Below are positions 38,351 to 48,864 of a stretch of DNA of 64,000 bases, piece by piece. The notes under the pieces are model-generated. The model searched no databases. It saw nothing but the letters and a program-made list of their open reading frames with translations, and had not been told where the DNA came from. The stretch comes from Manduca sexta (Eukaryota; Arthropoda; Insecta; Lepidoptera; Sphingidae). The stretch covers positions 5,640,983-5,704,982 of the forward strand of contig NC_051138.1 in NCBI RefSeq assembly GCF_014839805.1, read 5' to 3'. Every line of letters begins with the position of its first letter. Position 1 is the stretch's first letter. A program made the translations under genes and the position numbers.

Positions 38351-40499
38351 AGTCAGATTTCTTGTGGAACTTAATCGATTACTTTGATCTAAGGAATGGC
38401 GTGTTTTAAAGATGGTTTTATTTTACTATATTTGATTATACTGACTTAGAAGAAATCAGAGCATAGAAATGGGACAAGCTAAAGTAACTAACACCTTTAA
38501 TTACGCATAATCTGCAAAATACGTTTGTATTTGAATACCAACATTTTTAGAAACCTCAAATAATTTTATCTGTTTAAGTATCTTGTATCAATCATGTTCA
38601 TTGCTATTAAGATTCGTTAAATATAGGTATTAAGTTTATATGAACACATATTTACAACCTTTCCACTATTTCATCGTCTTATAAGGCACTGTAAGTCTTA
38701 TAAGAACTATCATATTATAATTTGATAATAAGAATTTTATGCTGTAATAACAATATTGATATCTTTCAATTATTATTGCAATGATAAATGCACAGAAAAT
38801 TAAAAACATAGATCCATTAAAGTGGTAAGGTTGTTATGAGTATTTTCAGACGCCCTCAGCGCAAGTGACACACGAATGAAGGATGGTATAATGAATGTTT
38901 TCCACCACGCCCGGCACGCCTCGCCGCATAAAATAACATATCCAATTAGCATAATCAGTTTGTGAAACAGAATGCCAAGATTCTTTCAATTGGTAATTAA
39001 TGCGTTTTAGGTATTGTGATGTTAATATGAATGTCTTGAAGATCTAGGTGATAGATGATCTAGATTCTAGAATGTTGCGTAAATAAATTCATCTTTTCAT
39101 TTCAAATGGTTCAATTCCATTTCTTCGTACTGTTTCTTATGATTCTCATGAAGCGTTAAGTGACGTAAGTATAAATGACAAAATCCAATATAATACCAGC
39201 TTCGTAAAAGAAGGTGACACGGTTGATTTTCCTTCCTCAGTTTCCCTTATCGCTGTGTACATATCATTAGTAATGCAAAATAATGGGATACGGACACCTC
39301 GTGCCGTTTGCCGGCTAATGATTAATGCTTTTCGCCATTAATTCTTATTTTTGATGAGAAATTTGACTTGTGCTGTCAGGCGCCGGATCCAGATTAATAT
39401 AGGCTGACGTTGCAACTTACATTATAACTGATGTAGGTGCCTCCGACACGGAATATTTGAAATTTTGAAACTGATTCTATTTTTACTATTACGGGCGAGG
39501 ATAAGAAATGACACGAATATTGTGGTCGGGATGAATGTGGGTGTTCCACAAAAACATAACTATAACTTATTGTTCTCTCATACGGCTTCACAAGAACCTA
39601 AAGTAATATTGAAAATCTGTTGTTAAACAAAATTTTACATCAAAGCTCGTGAAACAAATAGTTTGGTTGGCCGACAGAACTAAAGACGAATAGTTTTCGC
39701 TATAAAATAACAAAGTACAAAGAGCTAGATAAAATTCCAGTACGACCGCATCAGTGACAAACTCGGAAGGTATTCGGAGGGCCGCCGAGGCCCATGACTC
39801 GGCACCCTTTACGCAACCCCCACTGCATATTAGCACACTCAAAATCAAAAGTCGGTATTATTAATGATTGCGCGCCATGACAAACTAAATATCTCCCTGT
39901 ACCCACTGAAAGTTACGCACTAATCGTCCAAAATTACCGAAATCTCGAACGTCTACGGAGTTGAGTCGCCAGATGCGATAGCCCGCTATCATCTTTCAAA
40001 ATAGAAGAAGAAAAATCACTTAAGATTCCGAGCATTCAGTATCTTTATCTTTAGGATACAAGAGTTCATTTTATGACCATTAATTTCGCCTTTTCCTCGG
40101 GTGTTTTATCACAACGGCTGCGAAGCTCTGTCGCGCGTCTCATTAATCAAAAGCATTTGTTTACAACGAAGGGAATTTGATTTGATTAAAATAATTCGCA
40201 ATATCCTTGATAAATATCACCCTCGGTCTTCGTTTGATCTTCACTGAAATTAATGGTGGAGGATTCAATCACGCAAATGTTGCCACCGTGAATTTTGACG
40301 TTTCGCGTGATGGCACTGACGAATTCGAAATTCAATATCATTTCCGTTGTGAATGTTTGAATTTGGAACAAATTATGTGTACACGGTGCACCCGAAGTTT
40401 TAACCGCGCCACTCAATCAATATAGATTTTTAAGAACTGTAAACGTTGAATTGTTTAAAATGTGAAATCGAGGGTCAGCAAACAGAGCTATCTTCTCGT

Positions 40500-40640
40500 A
40501 GCAAGGGGTACGGGGATGAATAACGATCGACGTCAGAGCGATGTGTGCCGATCCGCGTGGCGTGTGCCCTGGGCGCGGCGCGACCGGCTTAACCCGCCGC
40601 TCGTCGATTAATCGCAGCTAATTCGAACTGAAACGGAATT
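40500..40640. promoter_or_regulatory. GC-rich intronic block, candidate regulatory element
   Basis: The block CGATCGACGTCAGAGCG to GCTAATTCGAACTG is GC-rich, includes CGCGGCGCGACC and the homeodomain-type TCGATTAATCG, and matches no repeat in the window. The role is inferred only from composition. Confidence 0.25.
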
Positions 40641-40761
40641 AAACCGGACGAATGCATTGATCCAGACGATTTGTCGACTGTTAACTTTAACAACGATTTA
40701 TAAGTAAGCGAACAATGCTGAATAATATATTTAGTTTTTATTTTTTATATAAATTGATTTA

Positions 40762-40980
40762 TTGCCACGAAGGCATAGTTGTAATAAGGTACGACTGCAG
40801 TGGTGAAGTCTCGACTTTGCAAATTGATATTGGTTTTTCTACTCAGTATCAGCCCGGAGTCCAATATTTGTGCCCGATATGGCGATAAACTAGCACCCTA
40901 TCACATCATGGGACGGAATACACGCGGCGGAAAATGGGTTCCCTAGTTGCGCCTCTGCCTACACCTTCGGGAATAAATAT
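40762..40980 (+). mobile_element. second SINE family, tRNA-like head partly deleted
   Basis: The block GCACCCTATCACATCATGGG, ACGGAATACACG, GGGTTCCCTAGTTG and CCTCTGCCTACACCTTCGGG matches, in reverse, the element at 62028-62250. The head has an A-box-like AAGGCATAGTTG, but the region where a B box should be (near 40805-40820) has lost most of it. The middle part CTCAGTATCAGCCCGGAGTC is familiar from lepidopteran repeats. No clear flanking duplication was found. Confidence 0.78.
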
Positions 40981-42379
40981 TAATATATTTGGTGTCTCCA
41001 CTTGTGATAAGAATAATTGATAATTCGTAACTACAATATTATAATATTATATTATTTAAATCGATATTATTTACTTAATGAAATACAGACTCTTTATAAC
41101 AGTTTTTTGACTTGCTGTTGAATTAAGTCGCAGCCACGCAAATTGGCGAATCGTAATAAAAAAACGACGCAATCTAGATCAGATCTATAAATTATAATCA
41201 TATAAAAAATTTACGAGAACACGACGCGTATTCATTCCGTGGGATTCAACAGCTATTTACGGTTAATAAAGCGTTATTAAATAAATGACGTGATTCGTAA
41301 AACGCGAGCGTGAAGCATCTTGAGTGAAAACAAAACAAACAACACGTAAAATTATATTAAATCAGAGATAATCCTGTCAATTAATTGGACTTAGCATTGA
41401 GAACTGGTCTTGCGGGCGCATGCGCAAATTAAACGAACCAAGATAACACCAGCAAGGAAGGCTGACACTTGGACAAGGACATTTATATAAATTACTATTT
41501 ACAGCTTATTACGTCTTACAATAAAATCACTACAAATTATAATTACGCAACTTGCGATGTATTTTTTTTATCTTATTGACGTAAAGCCATTCGGTTTTTA
41601 TGTGATGATGCGTAAACTGGATAATATATTTTATAATTAAATAACCACCAACAAATTGAATTTATTAACAGTTAGCACCGATACTAATTGTCACGTGATA
41701 TAATTTTAGATGCATCTCAGTTTTTTTTAAACTAAGTACTAAATACTCAGAATGAAATTACGTGCATTTCTATAACCTCATATTGGAAATAAATTTGTCA
41801 AATAATCTCAATAAAACTATTTGCGCATTTCAAAATAAAATATTCCTTTTTCGAAATTAACAATTTTTAAAAATAGGGTAACCATTTTGAATTTGGAATT
41901 GTTCGAATTTTCTTAAAAAAGCGGGTATAATCCCTCGCCAGTGCCGGACGATGGCCGGCCGACTGGCTGACAGTGACACATCGGTACACGGTCCTGTCCG
42001 ACTGTAATTCTACCCCAGACCTCGGCCCGAGCTCTGTGAATTGCATTTTGGTTAACCATTTTAAAATATTATAATTAAAACACATACGTTTCTTTGGTTA
42101 AAACGATTATTTTTCACTTCATTGAATGTAGTTGTGGCGAAAGTATTGTATTTATATATGATAAAGAGATAGCTAAACTATTTTTAATATTGCGCGTCCT
42201 TTCATTCTGCCGTAAGCATAATATTTTTTCAATTATGAAGCAATGTCGCTTCTTCATCATATTATACCTTCTTATTAAATAAAGAAAATCTATATTCTGA
42301 AAAAATCATTCCCTTCCGGAACCTCAGACATCAATCTAGCGCGAAACAGAAATATTCAAGCGTACACTTCAAAACGAAG

Positions 42380-42670
42380 TCAAAACCGCGGGTATCAAAG
42401 CGATCCGCCGATCAATCACCATCCATTAAACAAGAGAAGAAAAGTGCTTTCCCCCAACGATTGGCCCTCGAATCGGCCCAATTTACATGAGAGCTGCTTT
42501 TTCCTCGCATCGAGATTAGCCCCTGAATGAGTTTGATGAATCGTTCGCACCCCGCAAGCGGCCGACTCTGTGAGCGGTCATTTGTTAAAAATACACCCGA
42601 TCCACGGATCTAATTGTCTCCTCTAATTTCACACCCGCCTGTGATATCTGGGCCCTGCTTAAATTAACAC
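42380..42670. promoter_or_regulatory. GC-balanced block beside the 60-nt exon, candidate enhancer
   Basis: The stretch is much less AT-rich than the rest of the intron and has no repeat signature. On the minus strand it contains TGATTGAT (within 42410-42420), which fits the PBC-Hox type TGATTNAT site. It could be a conserved non-coding element; nothing in the DNA alone proves this. Confidence 0.28.
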
Positions 42671-42845
42671 GGATTCGTTTGTTTTAAAATGGATGTTCAT
42701 TGTCGTGTTTTTCGTATTTTATTTATTGTGGAATTATTTTACGAACTACGTAGAGTACTACGCATAATGATGATGAGAAAATATGTAAAAAATAATTAAT
42801 GAAATAAAAATAAATTTAATTGTCGACGTCAGGTAAGCGCCTTAC

Positions 42846-42905
42846 CTTTCGAGGTGTTTTACGATGTCCTCATATGCCGCTCTACAATTCTCCCAAATAC
42901 CAGAT
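42846..42905 (-). CDS. dac: dachshund microexon, 60 nt
   Basis: This small exon lies between gtctgcag and gtaagg. With the AG carried from the previous exon it reads R-SGIWENCRAAYEDIVKHLE and leaves AG to complete Arg in the next exon. It is too short to be found by open-frame length. It is supported by perfect splice borders, by phase (2-2) agreeing on both sides, and by the aromatic and charged sequence, which matches the part of insect Dachshund just before the charged LRDERGD stretch. The predicted segment is helical and amphipathic. Being 60 nt and symmetric in phase, it could be skipped without changing the frame. Whether it ever is skipped cannot be seen from DNA. Confidence 0.86.
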
Positions 42906-44619
42906 CTGCAGACAAACAAACACAAAATAAGAAAAATTAAGAAACGACACAGAAAGAACGAACAAATAAATATAAAAAGTAATGGCGGATGATGTTTAGT
43001 TATTGAAATGTTTGTCTCAACAATATTTGCAGACATTTCATTCACTATGCGCGTAAGTACAAGCAAAGGGCTTGTTCAAAAGAAACTTTTCAAATGAATA
43101 AAGGGTTGAAGTGTAAAAGAAATAATTATGAGCACTCGAAATTAAATGTTCCGTTAGGTGGAGCGAGGGGCCGAAGAAATTAATTATGTTTTAAAAACAA
43201 TCGTTTATATTTGTGTCGTAACTCGTGACCGCTCATGCGTGACCGTTCAAATTGTTTCTAGACTACTTTAACTCTTTGTTTTCCATTAAACTTTCCTTCG
43301 ACATTTGCAATAAGAATCCCTATTATTGCGTACCTCCCTCAAGTGGAGGGTTCTGTACTCTTATAATAGATGGTACCTCAGATCTCTTTAGGCCCTATTG
43401 CTTTGGTTTGAGCATAATTCTTTTAAAAGCATTCCGAATTATTGCATATTTCCAATTATGTAATTAAAGACGATGAATATTATATTAAGATACCCTCATT
43501 ATATTTATCACTAAAATACACCCACCATACATGGATATATTCCTAAAAAGATTTCCTAATAAATTGTAGATAGCCATAGACGGTGAGAAAAATTAAGAAG
43601 CCAAAGATGTTTAAGATCGCTCATTCGGTTACGTCTGAATTATAAGCTTCATTGAAATGTTAATTAGAGTCTTTTATAATACACAATATTAACTTTTCCG
43701 AGAAACATTATTAATTTGTAATTAACTTCATTAATATTTGTCTCCTCGATTATTCTTTTTATTAAAGAAAATAATTAATTAAAACACTTATTAAAACGTT
43801 CACTAGTAAGATATCAGGCGCGAAGGGTGAAGGTGATATGTTCCGAAAGGAAACCCGACATAACATAGTATAATAGATAAGTAATAATATTCATAAATAC
43901 GATCTGCAAATCGTTCTAATGATAGTTATATTTTACATAATTTACGAAAGAAAACGCCGGCAGGAATCGGATTATATGGGCCCTTCGCCCAGTATATAAA
44001 GAAACAACTATTATGTAATGATATATGAACAATGAACTTGGTAAGAGATACAGGCATAACCCAAGAGTGTAATATGACAATGTGGCAGTAAGACAGTGGG
44101 GTAATTGATGTGAACATTGTGGGTCTTCCGAGCGGAAGTGAGGGCATTCAGTGTTTGTACTTTTCTAACTGGATTAACTTCCCTGCCCTTAGACATTTAA
44201 CCTGCACCACTTGTCGCATGACCCGCTTAGAGGTTTCATTTCGTTTACTTGTTTATTGCTAATCCGTTTACGCGATACATTTTTAATTAAATTAGGGAGT
44301 TTTACAAAATTAATTAATTTATTTATTGAGTTACAGTATTTTACCTTTTGTGTTATAGATAGTTTTGGAAGTACTATTATGGTGTTAATATGAAAACTGC
44401 GATCTTAAGTTTCTTAGTTACTTACTCGCTGTACCGTGGAGATAATATTATTATATTTATTTTTTATAGTTTTATTGTACACCAAATACAAGAACACTGT
44501 GCTTAAGATTAAACAATAAAGGCACTAAGGAAGTACAATTGTCGATCTTATACAAGTCTTTAGTTATTGAAATTAAATGATTTACTGCATAGTTCTCTTA
44601 GTAGTTTAGTTTAAGTTTA

Positions 44620-44632
44620 AGAGATGGCGCTG
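44620..44632 (+). promoter_or_regulatory. AGATGGCGC core, candidate CTCF-type site
   Basis: This is the second identical AGAGATGGCGCTG, pointing away from the one at 34749-34761. The two are 9.9 kb apart and flank the 60-nt dac exon. Confidence 0.25.
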
Positions 44633-44808
44633 GTAGCATCACCTACTAAAAATAAAATTAAATATTATGTTTCCTTATAAGATAATATATTTGTTTGAAA
44701 ATTAACATTTATATAATGCTATCAAACGATTTATAATAATAACACGATGAATCTCTTATTGTAACCTAAAACAACGAGTTGTTCGAATATATCCTCTTTT
44801 TGATATAG

Positions 44809-44845
44809 AATAGCTACGCGGTCAAAGCCGCGAGCAAAAGCTATT
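44809..44845 (+). mobile_element. Helitron-like 3' end fragment with nested stems
   Basis: AAGCCGCGAGCAAAAGCTAT repeats the end of the element at 24140-24360. Here it also forms two nested perfect stems: AATAGCT/AGCTATT outside and CGCGG/CCGCG inside. No body is recognisable upstream. Confidence 0.55.
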
Positions 44846-46351
44846 AAAAAATAAAATACACAGAAAACCAAGTCGTAATAATCAGTTTTGAACCAAATAT
44901 ACCCATACTAAACGTTCATTTGTTTGAGCAAAGTCTTCAGCATGACGCTCTCTCTATTCATATGAAATTGTGGGAGTTCGTGGGCAAAGATATTACTAAT
45001 GCATTCATTTACTGAAAATATATAAAAATATCTTTGATGCTGTTGTACATTTACTAACGCAATGTCAAAATGACCCTGTATAATAACAAAGGCTTATAGA
45101 TCTTTAGCATTAGGTTAACGTTGTATGCAAACAATGGAATGCAAAAATATTGTAATTCATAATGTAGAGCCACTTTTACTGATATCTGGTATGTGCGATA
45201 GATTGTGGTATAAAATGATATTTGACGTCTAAGTTAAGCCGTGTTACGCAGGCCATATTTGAAAATAACCTAACCTTGACTTTAAAATGGTTATACAAAA
45301 AATCCTTGACTAGAAACTGCGTAGAGCCTACCGAATTTGTTTATTTTGTTGTTATTACAAGATATCAGATAAAAACAAACCAACTTTAAAATTGACCGTC
45401 GATATTGACTATGAAATAATATGTTCAACATATTCATTTAATTTGAAAGGTCCTGTAAACAACAGTATTGTAAATCTTAATGTTAGCACACCTGACCATT
45501 TCCCATATCGTCAATGGTCGTGTAGTTTTTGTCGATGTAAACAACCACGTTATTTTAGTATAATAATTGACCAGTTATCTTTTCGTAAACAACCCCATTC
45601 ATAAATGGTGGTAAGTTTATCTTTAAATCATTAAAACCAAAATAGTCTCGCATCCGGTAATACGATTTATGACATCCAAATATGTATTACCAGCCACAGG
45701 GTGTCCACACCGTAAAACTTGCTTGTACATTTTGACTAGGGTGTCTATTTAATATCCCCCTAAAGACTATGTAATCCATTCGTTTTTAATGCCTTAAAAA
45801 TATTTAACGATTTGTTTATTTTCACTTATAAATTTTATCACTGTTCCTTAACAATAGTTTGAAGTATTTAGGCGCTATTTTTGTGTAGGTTTTATACTCC
45901 GATAGACACGGGCTTCCGGGGCCTTCACTCTTTATCAGTCTCTGATCCCTTTTTTAAGTTCAGGCATTCAATACTGATTTTGTGTTGTGGGTGTTTTAAG
46001 CCTGCGGATATCATTATGGTGAACCTCGTTGAGTGCTAGAGTGCTAAAAAGATTTCAAGCACCTATGGTCTGTTTCGGAATTGCAAGACCTAGGAAAACA
46101 ATTTCTTCATAAAAATATTATGTTATCGATGAAATTTTTCGATAGCAAATCCGACAAATAATATACTAGTACTAATTTTAATTACATTTTGGCCCACAAT
46201 CCTATAAATATTAATGACTTTTTTTTATTAATATCATTTTTGTTAATAGTTTGCTTATATAAATTATAAAAGGAAAGCCGAAAGAAATCAGGTTGTATGG
46301 ATCCTTCGTCACAGATAGAGATCACAAGTTGCCTCGTGTTGCTTGACTTAC

Positions 46352-46541
46352 CTTGCAAGCGCCTCCATGTTGTGCATGGGTTGTCCCTTGATGATGGAGC
46401 CGTCGGGTCGCGGCACGCCGTGGTGCGGCATACCCGGCGACATCAGGGCATGCTGGTGCATGAAGCCCATGGGGCCAAGGTGGGTAGGGGGAGCGTTGTA
46501 GCCATTAGCAAGAAGCGGTGACTTCTCCAGCCTAGCCATTT
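46352..46541 (-). CDS. dac: dachshund internal exon, Met/His/Pro/Gly-rich linker, 190 nt
   Basis: The exon opens after tgttacag, closes a Glu codon and reads MARLEKSPLLANGYN and onward for 62 codons to ...NMEALA. It ends with AG before a gtaagt donor, so it enters in phase 1 and leaves in phase 2, matching both neighbours. The middle is a flexible stretch rich in Met, His, Pro and Gly (GPMGFMHQHALMSPGMPHHG), as expected of the poorly conserved linker between the two Dach boxes. No enzymatic or zinc-binding motif is seen. It is longer than the next two exons and has clearly higher GC than the surrounding intron. The ATG near its 5' end is internal to the frame and is not proposed as a start codon. 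Confidence 0.9.
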
Positions 46542-46909
46542 CTGTAACAAAGACTTTTTATACGTTACATATTGTCTCTATCTTTATATCAATATATGTA
46601 TTCATGAATCATGGGCTATGTGTATACATATTTTTATTTGTAAATTTCCGTCCGCTTTATTCTCCGAAATATAAACCAAAACAATGCCGGAAGCGACGAT
46701 CAAGTACAAATTATTGATTACTTTTTATCCTTTGCATCATTTACAGGTAGAGCTCAGGTAAAATCCAATTAATTCCCAGTATTATCATTTAATTACTGGT
46801 TCCAATAATCGAATCGCCCGTAAAACGGTGTATCAACAATAATAAAATGAGCAATGAATTTAGAGACTATTGTTTTCTGGGCACCACAAACAACCCGAGT
46901 AAACATAGA

Positions 46910-47045
46910 GGGGTGTTGCGCAAATATTCTTAAAATGACGCCCCGAGAGGAGGATTTCGGATGTGCCGGGTGGTCTTCGGCTGCCCATGACCCCCCCGAG
47001 GTCATCAAACCTACTGGGGCGTCGGAAACAATTAACAAGGTGTCG
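46910..47045. promoter_or_regulatory. GC-rich block about 370 bp before an exon acceptor
   Basis: It is GC-rich, contains TTGCGCAAAT (a C/EBP-type palindrome) and a run of C, and lies upstream of the 46352-46541 exon in transcript direction. It could be an enhancer or an unrecognised repeat; no coding frame is convincing. Confidence 0.22.
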
Positions 47046-48797
47046 AATTAAACACGAATTAACGGTTGGACGTAAAGGAAAACACCCTTTTCCATTGTGG
47101 AACCATTTTACAAAGGATTTTGGGATTGTTAAATATTAAATATTGTGTGTCGCTTTGTTCAGCTAAACGATCGTATGCGACGTATGGTTGCTGTGACAGT
47201 GTTTTAATTATTGCTAATTAACGACATACATTTTCTGATGAGTTTTCTTTATTAACCGCATCTTAACTTCGTTTGTTTCAACAGTGAAGAGAAGGAACTA
47301 ATGATTATGATCTATATAATATTATATTTTTTACAACTACATTGTACCATAACATTTTATACGTGTACAAGAGACCTTTAAATGTAAATACACTACCAAA
47401 TACAAAAAAAAATCACACTACATATACTATTTTCAAAAAGTATAAATTCACAATCTATCAATCCTATTGAATAATTAATAAATTATACATTTCATTTGAA
47501 CAGATATGACTCGTTATACGTGGCAAAGGTACACAAACACATAATGCCCAATGGTCCCTGAATTAATTGTGCGGGTTTATTTACTTGGTTAACCGGCGCG
47601 GTTATCTTTTGAGCCATGCGCCATTCTAACTTCGTATTTATTGTCATTAATTACCTAACATTTTGTGCTACATTTCAGTCGAAATTTGGTTTTGATTATA
47701 GGTGAGTATCATTTTATAGTTCATTTTAACTCATACTTCTGCAATTGCGTATATTTTATGCACGCCTTAAAATTTAAACAGTGTAAATAAAATTAAACGG
47801 GTTTATTGCATGTAGTTAATAAAATAAAGAAATTATTTAAATACATAACAGGAAAGCATAAAAAACTATTTACTCCGCATACTTCGATTGGCTAAGGAAA
47901 AAAAACCGCTATGCTATGTCTGCAATTTCTACGGAACGCATTCGCTACGACATGTATGAGACAAATAGACATGGAAATGATAAATGTTCTTCACGTCGAT
48001 GGAAAAGAAACAGATAAAATCAAAAACATAAACAAAAATAAATAACTTGCGTTCAAATGGTATCACATAAATAATCTTCAACACTATTAAGTGTGAACAT
48101 TTAAACAAATACATCGTTTTTATGCAAATATATTTGTTTTACTAACACGAGTTCGGCTACCTATCTGTTCTTTTCACCAATTAGCATTAATCAATGTACA
48201 ATTTACCGATGTTTCATTCGAAACAACCAAGAACAGTGTAATGTTTATAATAATTCATACTTTAAGAAAAACATTTGTATAAGTATTTTAGATAATGGTA
48301 AAATATCAGCACAGATGGAAACCAATATTTTAAAGGTTATAGCGCGCCTTCCACAACCGCAATTGGGTCACAATACCAAAAATCATACATATACAAATCC
48401 CCAACACAAAGTAGGGTCGGCAAACCGCATCGGTTGACCACACTTACTAATTAACTAAATACGTGTTAAATCTCGTAATAACCTGCGGTTGAAATAACCC
48501 TTTCGGCCTTCTCTTTCTTACAGGTGGCCGTTCTAATATGTTCTCCCGCTTCTATTAAAATAACGACCGATGCTTCGATGAATTAAAATGCTTACTGGCC
48601 AATATAAAAATAATATCGGTAAACTCTTAATGGGAATGGCGTATTCTTGATACATAACACAAATGGTTGCTTCTTAAAAAAAAAACAAGTTTATCCCCAA
48701 CAAATTGTACCTCAATAATCGACAAAAATGTTCATCGCTTATGATTATGACTATTATTAAGCGAATTCACTGATCAGGGCATTTAAAGAAATGAAAC

Positions 48798-48864
48798 GTC
48801 GATTTCGAACAGCTATTATATCGATTTTCATCGATTTATTGATCGAATATCGACTGTCCTCGAC
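48798..48864. promoter_or_regulatory. ATCGAT/TCGA motif cluster, candidate insulator-type site
   Basis: TATCGAT (48819-48825), ATCGAT (48830-48835) and TTGATCGAATATCGA (48839-48853) fall within 35 bp, with GTCGATTTCG and CTCGAC beside them. In flies TATCGATA and clustered CGATA are bound by DREF and BEAF-32; extension to this species is inference. Confidence 0.25.

Larger units (their letters stand above)
28403..42845 (-). other. dac: dac intron, 14.4 kb
   Basis: The intron has borders gtaagg and tgttgcag, phase 2. It holds an old inverted SINE (30161-30492), a SINE with a 5' inversion (32361-32601), the second member of a short repeat pair (35359-35476), a perfect 12-bp hairpin (36269-36298), a tRNA-like SINE head (38216-38350), a second-family SINE (40762-40980), an AGATGGCGC core (34749-34761), a GC-rich block (about 40500-40640) and an unusually GC-balanced block right after the 60-nt exon (about 42380-42670). 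Two open frames of 122 codons (33247-33615 and 33870-34238) have no family signature and are treated as chance. Confidence 0.8.
42906..46351 (-). other. dac: dac intron, 3.4 kb
   Basis: The intron has borders gtaagt and gtctgcag, phase 2. It contains a nested inverted repeat that looks like a Helitron 3' end (44809-44845) and an AGATGGCGC core at 44620-44632. Otherwise it is AT-rich with nothing recognised. Confidence 0.8.

Noticed and set aside
46297..46521. Open frame on the plus strand
   Set aside because: Antisense shadow of the 190-nt dac exon.
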